DNA from: SM1-73 sp964588305
GTDB taxonomy: Bacteria > Zixibacteria > MSB-5A5 > SM1-73
Direction of reading: 5' to 3'
Assembly: GCA_964588305.1 (NCBI GenBank)
Contig: CAZPOP010000013.1
Span: forward strand, 1 to 64,000
Length of the DNA: 64,000 nucleotides
Below are positions 19,297-27,438 of this stretch, piece after piece. Position 1 is the stretch's first letter; every line of letters starts with the position of its first letter. Under the pieces are notes generated by a model. That model was given only the letters and a program-made list of their open reading frames with translations. It made no database searches and was not told where the DNA came from. Position numbers and translations under genes: made by a program.

Positions 19297-20095
19297 TTAG
19301 CCATTTTCTCCAATGGTGAAGAAAGACCTTGTGTTTTCTTTCGTCAACATCCGGCTCCTTCTCCGCGCAACCGAAAGAATCGAGATGGACCAGGTCTGTG
19401 CTCGATGCGGGGAGCGCAGATTCACAGGCAACTCCTTAGCATTTGAATCTACTCTAAGGGACAACCATCTGGGTCTCAAAACAATGCAGAACGCGGCCCT
19501 TTCTGCATTAGGGAGAATCTGCTCATCGATTTCCAGCCTCCGCTGAAATCCCTTATACCAGGAACCCAATAACCTCTCCGAATCGTCAGGCCTCATCTCT
19601 ACCGTTAGCATAATAATTATAAGATACAAGCTGTTCTTTTCCAAGAGGAAAGAAAAGCCTCTGGTCTGAGGATTTCTGGATATCCGTTTCAGGCAGAAAA
19701 TCGGTATCAGGGATATTGTGGAACAGAGTCAGTTTTTCTTCAAATGATCTCTGTAAATTCGAGCCTCAAAGATGCTACGCAATCTCATAAGGGAAAAGGA
19801 GAAAAAGCCCCCCATTTCAAAGAAGCGGTAGATAAACGCCTTCTCCCTCCGGAAGGGCTCACCCTGTTGTGTATTCTCTCGTGTCCTCCCCTCCTGCACA
19901 CGAGAGAAGACGACCCTTGAGGGGAGCAAAAAGAATGCCACCATAGACTCAAAAAACAAAAAGCCACTCGCTGGTTAGCAGGTGGTCGCACCGTAAGATG
20001 GAATTGACTAATATTATTTGCTTGCCAATTGAACCGATCGTCTGAGCACCGGTTCTTGTGGAAAAATATTTCGAATCTGCGAAAGGAATTTCGAC
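19297..20095. other. Non-coding gap of about 800 bases
   Basis: The frames here (for example 19297-19644, minus) have no recognisable domain or ribosome binding site and overlap each other on both strands. An 11-base perfect inverted repeat, TTCTCTCGTGT (19874-19884) with ACACGAGAGAA (19898-19908), is the only clear structure. I see no tRNA or other RNA gene. Confidence 0.5.
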
Positions 20096-22465
20096 TTAAA
20101 GGGGAGTTATGTTGTGTTTTTTTATCTTATATCTGAGCAATGCTTCGTCGATGTTCAAAAACGTGGCGGCTTTGGTCTTGACCCAATTGGCTTTGACCAA
20201 TGCCCTGGTTATCTGCTCTTTTTCGTACTCAGCCAACTGGCTCAGAAGCGAGGTGTGGTTATTCGATTTCCCATTATTGAACTTCTCCAAGATATCAGCC
20301 AAGAACTCGAATGAGATCTTGTCATCGTCTCTCACAAAAGCCAGTAGGCTCTTGACGTCGTTTTCCAGCTCTCTCACATTCCCGGGCCAATCGTATCCCA
20401 GGAACAGCTTCATAATCTTGGAATCGAACGCAGAGACCTGAGTTCCTCCCTCGGCGGCATGTTTTTTCATGAAATGTTCTACTAGGAGAGGGATATCTCC
20501 CTTTCTCTCTCTTAAGGGAAACAGCTTGAACTTTATCACCCCCAAACGATAATACAAATCGCTTCTGAATCTGCCTTCATCCACCAGCTTTTCTAAGTTT
20601 CTATTGGTGGCGGCTATGACCCGGAAATCCACCTTTCTGGGCTTTACCTCGCCCAACCTCACTATCTCCTTTTCTTCTATGGCTCTCAAGAGCTTCACCT
20701 GAATGTGAAAGGGCACCTCCGCGATCTCATCCAGATACAGGGTTCCTCCGGCCGCCTCGTCCAAAAGCCCTTTCTTGTTTGAAGATGCCCCCGTAAAAGC
20801 CCCTTTCTTGTAACCGAAGAGTTCACTTTCAAAAAGACCCTCCGGTAATGCGGCACAGTTTGCCACCACAAATTTCTTGTTTCCTCTACTGCCGGTATAG
20901 TGCGCGGCTTTTGCGAGAAGATCTTTCCCGGTTCCGGTTTCCCCTTCCAACAGAATGGTGATATCTGAATCCTTTACCCGTTGAACGTTTTCCAACAACT
21001 CTAACATCTGCTTATCCTGGGTAATGATGTCCCTGAAGGAAAACTGCGGAGCAGATACCTTTGACCCTTCCGCCGCCGGGAAAACGGCGTGAACTTGCTT
21101 TTCAAGTTCTGAAACCTTCTCCACGTCCCCTCTTCCATCGGTCTGCTCAAAAATCTGTTTAGCCTCAGACAAGAATTTCAAGACATTTGTATATTTTTGG
21201 TTTTCGAAAAAGAGAAGAGCAAAAGCCACCTTGACTTTCCCCAGAAGATATGGGGTATCCAGCTCGCCAGCCAGTTCCTCTGCCCTGCCAAGAAATCTCA
21301 TCTTATCCAGGAAATCGAAACAGCCCAAGCTGCCCATCTCCAAATAGCTCTTAGCTAGTTCGGATTTTACGCCCAGGTCTCCCAGAATCTTCACGGCTTG
21401 GCTGAAATTCTCCCTGGCCTCAGCCTCCCGCCCTTTCTGGGTGCGAATCTGCCCCAGGATTCTGTAGGCTATTCCTTCTTCCAATCTCTCCCCTATGGTT
21501 TTTGAAATCTGCAAAGACCTTTCGCAAGAAGCCAAAGCCTCATCCAGATCACCGCTCCTTACCTGAAGCTCGGCTAAGAGCCTGGTGGACTGGCTGATGA
21601 TGGCGCTCTTGGGAGCGATCTCCTCACCAATCTGGATGGCTTTTAAGTAATGTTTCTCAGCTTCCTCGAGGTCGTCGTCGAGGTAGGCCAACTCGCCGGA
21701 ATACTCGTGATAGATGCCCAACTCCCGCATGAAGCTGTTCTCGTAAATGATCCGGTAGGCTTGCTTGAGATAATCTTCGGCCTCTGAAAACTCCCGAAGC
21801 AGAGTTGAAACATAGCCCAGGGACAAAAGAGACCGGCAAACGTTTATTCCATTCTTTTGTAACCGATTCAGTTTCAAGCTATTAAGCAGGTTGCTTTTAG
21901 CCAGCTGCCATTCATCCTTGATCATATAGATGGTGCCCAGATTTCCAGACAGCCTTGCGGCCATTTTGTCGTCTTTTTTCTGTTTACAGCACTCAAGTCC
22001 GTCGTTCAGATATTCGATTGCCCTGGCAAAATCTGACCTGGTAAAACACATCCGGGCAAGTTCGTTGTAAGTCTTTATGGTTCCCTCTGAGTTCTGCACT
22101 CGCCTGTACGCTGCGGCAGCATCTTTGAACTGCAGCTCCGATTCCTTCAAATCCCCGAGATCGGAATAGATTATCCCAAGATTGAATTGTATCTGGGCAA
22201 TCCTTTCGTTCTCCAGGGTGTTCTTGAATGCCTCAAAGGCCTCCTGACCCCTCGCCAGTGCCTCCTCATACTTGCCCAGTGCCTGAAGAGAAATGGAGTA
22301 GAGGTGAGAACACCATCCCCACTCGTAGGAGCATCGATCCAAATCCTTTCGAGTCTCTTTCTCCCTGAGTTCACCTACAGCTTCCTTGAACTTCTTCTGT
22401 TCGATCAGAGACTCTATCAGATCGACTCTTAGAATATGATTAATGCCTTTCGAAGATTCAGTCAT
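20096..22465 (-). CDS. Sigma-54-dependent transcriptional activator with TPR sensor domain
   Basis: This 789-residue protein has about 440 residues of tetratricopeptide repeats, for example SNLGTIYMIKDEWQLAKSNL. A sigma-54 AAA+ domain follows (about 475-705) with Walker A GETGTGKDLLAKAAHYTGS near residue 505 and the GAFTGA loop that contacts sigma-54. A Fis-type helix-turn-helix ends the protein (KTKAATFLNIDEALLRYKIK). There is no response-regulator receiver domain, so the input is probably protein-protein or ligand binding to the TPR part. Its ATG overlaps the stop codon of the small exported protein upstream (ATGA). The targets are unknown. The divergent exosortase operon is a candidate, by position only. 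Confidence 0.93.
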   Translation of the reverse strand: MTESSKGINHILRVDLIESLIEQKKFKEAVGELREKETRKDLDRCSYEWGWCSHLYSISLQALGKYEEALARGQEAFEAFKNTLENERIAQIQFNLGIIYSDLGDLKESELQFKDAAAAYRRVQNSEGTIKTYNELARMCFTRSDFARAIEYLNDGLECCKQKKDDKMAARLSGNLGTIYMIKDEWQLAKSNLLNSLKLNRLQKNGINVCRSLLSLGYVSTLLREFSEAEDYLKQAYRIIYENSFMRELGIYHEYSGELAYLDDDLEEAEKHYLKAIQIGEEIAPKSAIISQSTRLLAELQVRSGDLDEALASCERSLQISKTIGERLEEGIAYRILGQIRTQKGREAEARENFSQAVKILGDLGVKSELAKSYLEMGSLGCFDFLDKMRFLGRAEELAGELDTPYLLGKVKVAFALLFFENQKYTNVLKFLSEAKQIFEQTDGRGDVEKVSELEKQVHAVFPAAEGSKVSAPQFSFRDIITQDKQMLELLENVQRVKDSDITILLEGETGTGKDLLAKAAHYTGSRGNKKFVVANCAALPEGLFESELFGYKKGAFTGASSNKKGLLDEAAGGTLYLDEIAEVPFHIQVKLLRAIEEKEIVRLGEVKPRKVDFRVIAATNRNLEKLVDEGRFRSDLYYRLGVIKFKLFPLRERKGDIPLLVEHFMKKHAAEGGTQVSAFDSKIMKLFLGYDWPGNVRELENDVKSLLAFVRDDDKISFEFLADILEKFNNGKSNNHTSLLSQLAEYEKEQITRALVKANWVKTKAATFLNIDEALLRYKIKKHNITPL

Positions 22466-22785
22466 CTCTTATTGCGAAATTGCTGCTTGCGGACATGATC
22501 GCTCTCGAGTCCGTGTGGGCCATCGCTTGATCTCTTGATACAATTGGCCTCTTGAATCAATTGAATGGCCACGGCGCTCATGCCGATGGGAACAATCACT
22601 ACACGAGCCGTTGGATAGTTCAAACTATCCCCGGGGCCGGGGGAATCCTCGTGCTGCCAGGGATGCTCGCTCGGGTATCCCTCCGGATCAAGATACGGCG
22701 GTCCTATATACGCCTGGCCGTTATCGGGCAAACACGCAACAATTGCAAGCAAGATCAAGGCGGAAATGGCAAACTTAACCCGCAT
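22462..22785 (-). CDS. Small exported protein, unknown function
   Basis: This 107-residue protein starts with a clear export signal, MRVKFAISALILLAIVAC. IVAC at residues 15-18 could be a lipobox, or cleavage could follow NGQA at residue 25. The mature part is rich in Pro, Tyr and Gly (YIGPPYLDPEGYPSEHPW). I recognise no domain. A near-perfect AAAAGGAGGT lies upstream of the ATG. The stop codon overlaps the start of the TPR/sigma-54 activator, so the pair is probably coupled. It might be a signal or reporter for that regulator, which is inference. Confidence 0.7.
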   Translation of the reverse strand: MRVKFAISALILLAIVACLPDNGQAYIGPPYLDPEGYPSEHPWQHEDSPGPGDSLNYPTARVVIVPIGMSAVAIQLIQEANCIKRSSDGPHGLESDHVRKQQFRNKR

Positions 22786-23451
22786 ATTACGCTACCTCCT
22801 TTTCTAAGATAAAAGTATTCTTAATAGTCCAAAGTTAAACACAATTAGTAAGGCTTTTGTTACTGCTTCTGTTCAAGAACTTGCCGCAACGAGCATCCGA
22901 TATCCAAACAGACGAGCCAATGATGATCGAAGTGCAAGGAATTATCGAACAAAAACTGAAAAATCCATTTTGGTCTGAGGCTCAAATATCCATAACGGGC
23001 AAGCGCAACTTATTCCCTTTCTTTACAAGCGAGCTTAATATCTCCCCGCTGACCTCTCCTCCTCAAGAGGTCAGACTCATCATCCATGACAAAACAGCCT
23101 TAGTGTAAGATAATTACAGAATTGCCTTTGTCAAGACAAATTTCGAGAATTTCTACATTTTGTTGATTCTCTTTCTAAGCTGTTTTTCCACAGTAGCGTA
23201 TCAATCCTTGGGCTTATCTGAAGTTTGAATCCGCTGAATCCACTACTCCGGGTGGGCTGAAGTCTTTCTCACACCGTTTATCTCCGGAGCACCTGCAACT
23301 TAATATACATGAGTGAATTCGGGAAAGAGACTCATCATCGGCACCCCCAGTGAATCTGTTCTTTGAAGATTTGGTTTGAGTAACTGAGGGATCGAATATA
23401 TCGGAATAAACAGGTCCCAACACTCTTGGCTATGCAGAATCAAGATTAGAC
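22786..23451. other. Divergent intergenic region
   Basis: About 670 bases separate the minus-strand sigma-54 activator operon from the plus-strand exosortase operon. Apart from the ribosome binding site of the exported protein I find no convincing gene. I saw no GG-N10-GC sigma-54 promoter signature on either strand by eye. Confidence 0.4.
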
Positions 23452-23480
23452 TTGCTAAATAAAGGTTGACAAACTATAAT
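23452..23480 (+). promoter_or_regulatory. Putative sigma-70-type promoter of the exosortase operon
   Basis: TTGCTA (23452-23457), a 4/6 match to TTGACA, is separated by 17 bases from a perfect TATAAT (23475-23480). Transcription would start near 23487, about 80 bases before the exosortase ATG. Confidence 0.5.
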
Positions 23481-23565
23481 GGAAGTGCGGGAATCGGCTG
23501 CGGTTATAAGGACGAGACTATTTATTCTCCGTCTCGGATAACAGACCAGTTGAGTCGTTTGAGTG

Positions 23566-24132
23566 ATGGGTAAACAGAAAACTGGCAAAGCAAGCTTACG
23601 GAAAGCTAGGTTGAAGGCCCACAGGGCAATCATCAGATTCTGCGCCATTTTTTTGGGTCTGTTGATTGTACTAACCACCACTTTCCCCTTCTTAAGTGAC
23701 AGATTCAATCCTCAGCTGACCTGGTTGATGGCGGTAACTGCAAAGGTGACCGGATTCTCTCTGAAGCTTTTGGGAATGAGCGTGATCGTAAGTGGCCGGG
23801 TTGTCAGCCTGAACAATTTCTCCATGGAGGTGGTGGGGGAATGTACCGGACTATACGAGATGCTGATCTTCCTGGCAGCCATGATCGCCTATCCGGCCAA
23901 TTATCGGAAGAAACTGATCGGGGCCGGCCTGGGCATCCCTCTGCTCTATGTGATAAACATTATCAGAATGATCTTTATCGCCATCGTCGGAAATTGGTCT
24001 CCCCAGACCTTTGACTTCATGCATTTGTATTTCTGGCAGGTGGCCATGATTCTGATCATCGTGTCGGTATGGATTCTGTGGATAGAAAAAGTGGTTCACT
24101 ATGAAAGAAAAGCTGTGGATCTTCATAGCTAA
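23566..24132 (+). CDS. Exosortase-family transpeptidase
   Basis: This integral membrane protein of 188 residues has the exosortase/archaeosortase signature: Cys93 in ECTGLYEMLIFLAAM, Arg134 in VINIIRM and His153 in FMHLYFWQ. These enzymes act at the cytoplasmic membrane, cleaving C-terminal sorting signals (PEP-CTERM and relatives) and attaching or releasing exported proteins. The short length and a second small membrane protein directly downstream resemble the XrtH type, but the subtype is not certain. The frame also allows a GTG one codon upstream. No protein with a recognisable CTERM sorting signal lies in the window, so the substrate must be elsewhere. Confidence 0.88.
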   Translation: MGKQKTGKASLRKARLKAHRAIIRFCAIFLGLLIVLTTTFPFLSDRFNPQLTWLMAVTAKVTGFSLKLLGMSVIVSGRVVSLNNFSMEVVGECTGLYEMLIFLAAMIAYPANYRKKLIGAGLGIPLLYVINIIRMIFIAIVGNWSPQTFDFMHLYFWQVAMILIIVSVWILWIEKVVHYERKAVDLHS

Positions 24133-24571
24133 GTTTTTGTTGGTCTCCTTACCCTTATTCGTCCTGTGGTATTGGAAGGGACAGGATCTTTACATAAGCA
24201 TTCTGGATGATTCTCTTTATTTCTTCCTTCATGCTCTGCTCGGAGTGAGTGCGCCGTGCACTTTCCCTAAGGATATCTTCAACAATCTAATACCCTTTGT
24301 GGCGCTCATGGTCATCACCAGGGGAATGAAGCTGGCCAACAGGGCCTCAAGGTTAGGATGGGGTTTGTTAATCTTGGTCGGCTGGCATGTCATATTATCA
24401 AAAACCATATATTTCCTCCATCCCGAGCCGGAAGTGATCTCGCAGTGGTATGAGAAATTCAGCGTGCCCCTTTATCTCTTTAGCGAAACCCTGCCTTTTT
24501 TGTTGTGGATACTTTTCGCCCGAAAACAGGTGGTCGATCTTTTTATGCCTCGAAAGGTAGTGGAGAAATAG
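24101..24571 (+). CDS. Exosortase-associated membrane protein
   Basis: This 156-residue protein has about four hydrophobic helices. Its start overlaps the 3' end of the exosortase gene by 32 bases in another frame, which implies tight co-expression. It lacks the Cys/Arg/His triad. A similar small membrane protein commonly follows exosortase H genes. The role as partner or chaperone is inferred from the overlap and context. Confidence 0.7.
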   Translation: MKEKLWIFIAKFLLVSLPLFVLWYWKGQDLYISILDDSLYFFLHALLGVSAPCTFPKDIFNNLIPFVALMVITRGMKLANRASRLGWGLLILVGWHVILSKTIYFLHPEPEVISQWYEKFSVPLYLFSETLPFLLWILFARKQVVDLFMPRKVVEK

Positions 24572-24711
24572 AATCTGCTGGATACGTAAGAATTTCGAAG
24601 GAGTTAATCCGTTCACGGTGAATCCGTTCAGGATGAATCCGTAAGGATTTTATGAACAAAAAGCTTGCGTCTTACGTCCGTCAATGGAATATATAAAACG
24701 GGAGAGACTAA

Positions 24712-25374
24712 ATGGAAAACGACTATTACGTAACTGAATCGAATCTGGAAGCCAAGGCGTCTTTGTGGAAAGGGGAAATCAAACCTTATAATTCGCACAG
24801 GATGAAGCCGGAATTCTCCACATCCTGCCTTTTGGTAATCGATATGCAGAATTTCTTTCTGGATCCCCAGAGCCCAACCTTCACTCCGGGAGGTCTGGCC
24901 GTATTGCCCAACGTAACCAAGCTCATAAAGGCCTTCAGAAAGAAAAAACTTCCGGTGATCTACACCGCCCACATGCACAAAAGCAAGGAAATGGACGGAG
25001 GAATCTTGGGCTGGTGGTGGGAAGGAATGGTCATTGAGAATACCAAAGATGCCGAAATCCACCCCAATATAGCCCCCCTGCCCCAGGAGAAGGTAATCTG
25101 CAAGCACAGGTACAGCGCCTTTTATAACACCGATTTGGAGATCACCCTAAGATGCCTAAATATCACCGACCTGATCATCACCGGGATAATGACAAACCTG
25201 TGTTGTGAGTCGACGGCCAGAGACGCCTACTTCAGAGACCATCGAGTGTTCTTTCTGTTGGATGCCACGGGGACGGTGGATGAGGACCTGCATTTAGCCA
25301 CACTGAAGAACTTAGCTTTTGGATTTGCTTATGTGACAACGACCGAGGACATTCTGCGAAAACTGTCAAAGTAG
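24712..25374 (+). CDS. Isochorismatase-like cysteine hydrolase
   Basis: This 220-residue protein of the isochorismatase/nicotinamidase superfamily has the catalytic triad visible: Asp44 in LLVIDMQNFF, Lys131 in VICKHRYSAF and Cys164 in TNLCCESTARDAYFRDH. The family hydrolyses amides or vinyl ethers such as nicotinamide, isochorismate, N-carbamoyl compounds and biuret. The substrate cannot be told from the sequence. About 35 extra N-terminal residues precede the core. CGGGAGAG lies upstream of the ATG. It is 140 bases after the exosortase pair, with a spacer of short GAATCCGT repeats (about 24615-24645), and may or may not share its transcript. Confidence 0.88.
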   Translation: MENDYYVTESNLEAKASLWKGEIKPYNSHRMKPEFSTSCLLVIDMQNFFLDPQSPTFTPGGLAVLPNVTKLIKAFRKKKLPVIYTAHMHKSKEMDGGILGWWWEGMVIENTKDAEIHPNIAPLPQEKVICKHRYSAFYNTDLEITLRCLNITDLIITGIMTNLCCESTARDAYFRDHRVFFLLDATGTVDEDLHLATLKNLAFGFAYVTTTEDILRKLSK

Positions 25375-25803
25375 GTGCACAGCCCATGCTCCTGGGCTAC
25401 TCTTACTTGCCCCCCTTTCCCTTTCTCTAGAATAGAGGGGCGAATCTGTAGCGGTCGCATTTATGCGACCTGTTTGTGTTCGATGAATCGAACCGCTACC
25501 TAATGATGTCAGGAGCCCTGTGTTCCCCCCTCCATTCAGTTGTAAGTTGAGCCGTCGATAGGCTGCCCGACAAGAACAAGTTGCCTAATTCTCGTCGTAC
25601 CATGAAAACCAATTATCTAAATTGAAGATAATCACTCCGGAAAGCAGCCTAAAAACATCTTGACAGAATCGAGAAAATGATTATTATTTGCCGTAGGGAA
25701 AAAACCGATTCTTGTTCTATGAGGAGCTACTTCGAACAGATGTGTCATGTTATGACCTGTACAATGCAAAAAAGTCTTAAGCAGAAGGGAAAGGAGAAAC
25801 CAA
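25375..25803. other. Repeat-rich spacer upstream of the defence locus
   Basis: The 430-base gap holds the hairpin AGCCCA-TGCTCC-TGGGCT (25381-25398), the three-way element at 25448-25499 and a truncated GTCAGGAGC copy near 25508. It also holds a TTCTTGTTCTATGAGGAGCT string near 25709 that is echoed near 26360 as TTCTTGTTCTGTCAGGAGCT. No gene is evident. It marks the left edge of the Pycsar region. Confidence 0.6.
25448..25499. repeat. Three-way-junction palindrome left of the Pycsar locus
   Basis: The outer arms GTAGCGG (25448-25454) and CCGCTAC (25493-25499) enclose hairpins GGTCGCA-TTTA-TGCGACC (25453-25470) and GTTCGA-TGAA-TCGAAC (25478-25493). The stems are perfect. Confidence 0.9.
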
Positions 25804-26052
25804 ATGAGCAAAGGTAGAGACCGAACCGTATCGCATCGCCCCAACGGCACTTGGGCAAACAAACGCAATGATGCTGATAGAGCATCTAGCTTACATGCGA
25901 CACAGAAACAAGCAGAACAAGCAGCGAGAAACATGCTCACGAATCAAGGCGGTGGAGAACTTATGACAAAGGGGCTTGACGGAAAGATTCGGAGCAAGGA
26001 CACTATTGCACCCGGCAAAGACCCCAATCCGCCAAAGGATACGGAACACTGA
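25804..26052 (+). CDS. DUF2188 domain protein
   Basis: This 82-residue basic protein matches DUF2188: VSHRPNGTWANKRNDADRAS, then HATQKQAEQAARNMLTNQGG, and the terminal GLDGKIRSKDTIAPGKDPNP block. The function of the family is unknown, and no enzymatic residues are obvious. An AAAGGAGA lies just upstream of the ATG. It is the first of four co-directional genes leading to the Pycsar pair, with a 124-base gap to the next, so it could be a passenger or an accessory gene. Confidence 0.8.
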   Translation: MSKGRDRTVSHRPNGTWANKRNDADRASSLHATQKQAEQAARNMLTNQGGGELMTKGLDGKIRSKDTIAPGKDPNPPKDTEH

Positions 26053-26176
26053 AGGATGCGGAACACTGAAAGATATATTTCGATTGATTCTTTGGCTTTA
26101 TTGTTGTGTCAGTAGCTGCTGTTGATAGATGTATCACGTTTAGAACCTGGTAGAATACTGAAAAAAGGAGTTAAAA

Positions 26177-26353
26177 ATGGGAGGTTGGCTTGATATTCAT
26201 TGTCCTGGTTGCAAACAAACAAAAGCTATTGCACCTGGTGGCACTTATAAAATTTGCGAGAAGTGCGCTACCCCACATTGTGTTTTTGAATCTGGAACTT
26301 GCAAAGTGCCTGGCTGTAATGGTTGGCTGAAAGAAGTTCAGAATCCAACTTAA
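26177..26353 (+). CDS. Cys-rich mini-protein (zinc-ribbon-like)
   Basis: This 58-residue frame has eight cysteines: HCPGCKQ near residue 9, ICEKCATPHC, and GTCKVPGCNGW. The paired CxxC and CxxxxC spacing suggests one or two zinc-binding knuckles. AAAAGGAG lies seven bases upstream of the ATG, which supports real translation. I do not recognise a family. It lies between the DUF2188 gene and the TIR effector gene, on the same strand. Confidence 0.65.
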   Translation: MGGWLDIHCPGCKQTKAIAPGGTYKICEKCATPHCVFESGTCKVPGCNGWLKEVQNPT

Positions 26354-26368
26354 TCACTTTCTTGTTCT

Positions 26369-26415
26369 GTCAGGAGCTACTCCGGGCAGTGGGTGAGGCA
26401 CCCTGAGCACCTGAC
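26369..26415. repeat. Three-way-junction palindrome just upstream of the Pycsar effector
   Basis: The outer arms GTCAGG (26369-26374) and CCTGAC (26410-26415) enclose GGAG-CTA-CTCC (26373-26383) and GGGTG-AGG-CACCC (26391-26403). A second GTCAGGAG half follows near 26426. It sits between the mini-protein and the effector gene, where it would be in the transcript if they are co-transcribed. Confidence 0.75.
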
Positions 26416-26486
26416 ACCGAGATGAGTCAGGAGTACGGGGCCTCTGACCTACAAGCTACTATCAAGCATTCCGAGGCAACAGGAAT

Positions 26487-27422
26487 ATGGCTAACGACAA
26501 AGAAACTCCAACCATGGCGATCAGATTTAGAGGTGGATCTGGTCGTCGTAAGCTGAAGGATGCACTCCTTCGCCAGCCGTTGATAGCTGGGGATTCTTCC
26601 CTAGCGAAAAGACTCGGTGACCTCGTCAAAGTTGTTGTGCTCAAATCGGGAGAAGTGCTAACATCACAAGGCGGCACGGATAACGATGTTTACTTCATTC
26701 TTATGGGCTCGGTTTCAATACAAGCAAACGGACGGGAGATTGCCGTTCGATATGCTGGTGAACATGTTGGTGAGATGGCTCTCGTCGACTCAACTGCGCT
26801 AAGAAGTGCAAGTGTTGTTGCTAGGGAAGGTTGCACCGCAGCAAGACTCCAGGAACCCCAGTTCAGCAAACTTACCTCAGAGTATCCAGATTTATGGCGT
26901 GCGATCTCTGTCTCGCTGGTTCAGCGCCTTAGAGAACGAAACAAATTCCACCCGGCACCGAGGACTCAGCCTGTCATCTTCATCGGGTCATCGAGCGAGG
27001 GAGCCAGGATTGCAGAGTGTATCCGACGTTACTTGCTTCGATTTCCAGTCATAACGAGGTTGTGGTGTAAAGATGTCTTTAAGCCATCCGAGACAACAAT
27101 CGAAGACCTCATGAAGTTGACGGCTGAAAGTGACTTCGCTGTTATAATTCTCACGCCTGACGACATCACCCTGAGCAGGCGCAAGAAGAAAGCATCCCCT
27201 CGGGACAATGCAATTTTCGAACTCGGTCTGTTCATGGGAGCCCTTGCCCGACACCGAACATACATCGTGACTCCTCGGGGGGTAGACATCAAGATTCCAA
27301 CAGACCTTATGGGAGTGACTTGCCTGCAATATAGACACCGAGGACCGGGGACTCTCTCCCTTCGCCTTGGACCAGTGAAGACCCAGTTACGGGTTTTGGT
27401 TGAAAAGCACGGCCCACGCTAA
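26487..27422 (+). CDS. pycTIR: Pycsar effector: cyclic nucleotide-binding domain fused to TIR (PycTIR)
   Basis: This 311-residue protein has an N-terminal cNMP-binding domain (about residues 35-145) with the phosphate-binding cassette GEMALVDSTALRSASV (residues 95-110; Glu96 and Arg106 are the expected ligand contacts). A C-terminal TIR-like domain (about 157-300) of the CAP12/Pycsar effector type follows: VIFIGSSSEGARIAECIRRY, ADFAVIILTPDD in degenerate form (SDFAVIILTPDD), and NAIFELGLFMGAL, with Glu245 the likely NADase residue. Pycsar TIR effectors cleave NAD+ when they bind cCMP or cUMP, causing abortive infection. The cyclase gene follows 16 bases downstream. Which nucleotide it binds cannot be read from the sequence. 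Confidence 0.9.
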   Translation: MANDKETPTMAIRFRGGSGRRKLKDALLRQPLIAGDSSLAKRLGDLVKVVVLKSGEVLTSQGGTDNDVYFILMGSVSIQANGREIAVRYAGEHVGEMALVDSTALRSASVVAREGCTAARLQEPQFSKLTSEYPDLWRAISVSLVQRLRERNKFHPAPRTQPVIFIGSSSEGARIAECIRRYLLRFPVITRLWCKDVFKPSETTIEDLMKLTAESDFAVIILTPDDITLSRRKKKASPRDNAIFELGLFMGALARHRTYIVTPRGVDIKIPTDLMGVTCLQYRHRGPGTLSLRLGPVKTQLRVLVEKHGPR

Positions 27423-27438
27423 AAGGAGCATGGTTCTC

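Noticed and set aside
19297..19644. A 115-codon minus-strand frame directly before the CDF exporter
   Set aside because: It has no ribosome binding site, no recognisable family and an arginine-rich random composition, and it overlaps an equally poor plus-strand frame.
22857..23108. An 83-codon plus-strand frame in the divergent gap before the exosortase
   Set aside because: It has no ribosome binding site, no family similarity and no operon context.
22786..23565. Possible sigma-54 (-24/-12) promoter controlled by the adjacent activator
   Set aside because: No TGGC-N8-TGC-like sequence was found by eye on either strand. A sigma-70-like pair fits better upstream of the exosortase.
25448..25499. 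Cloverleaf-like element considered as a tRNA gene
   Set aside because: It is only 52 bases, lacks the T-loop GTTCRA context and the anticodon arm, and has an outer stem with two hairpins instead of three.
26487..27422. Effector considered as a CBASS Cap12 TIR-STING protein
   Set aside because: The sensor domain is a cNMP-binding fold rather than STING, and the partner gene is a class III cyclase rather than a CD-NTase.
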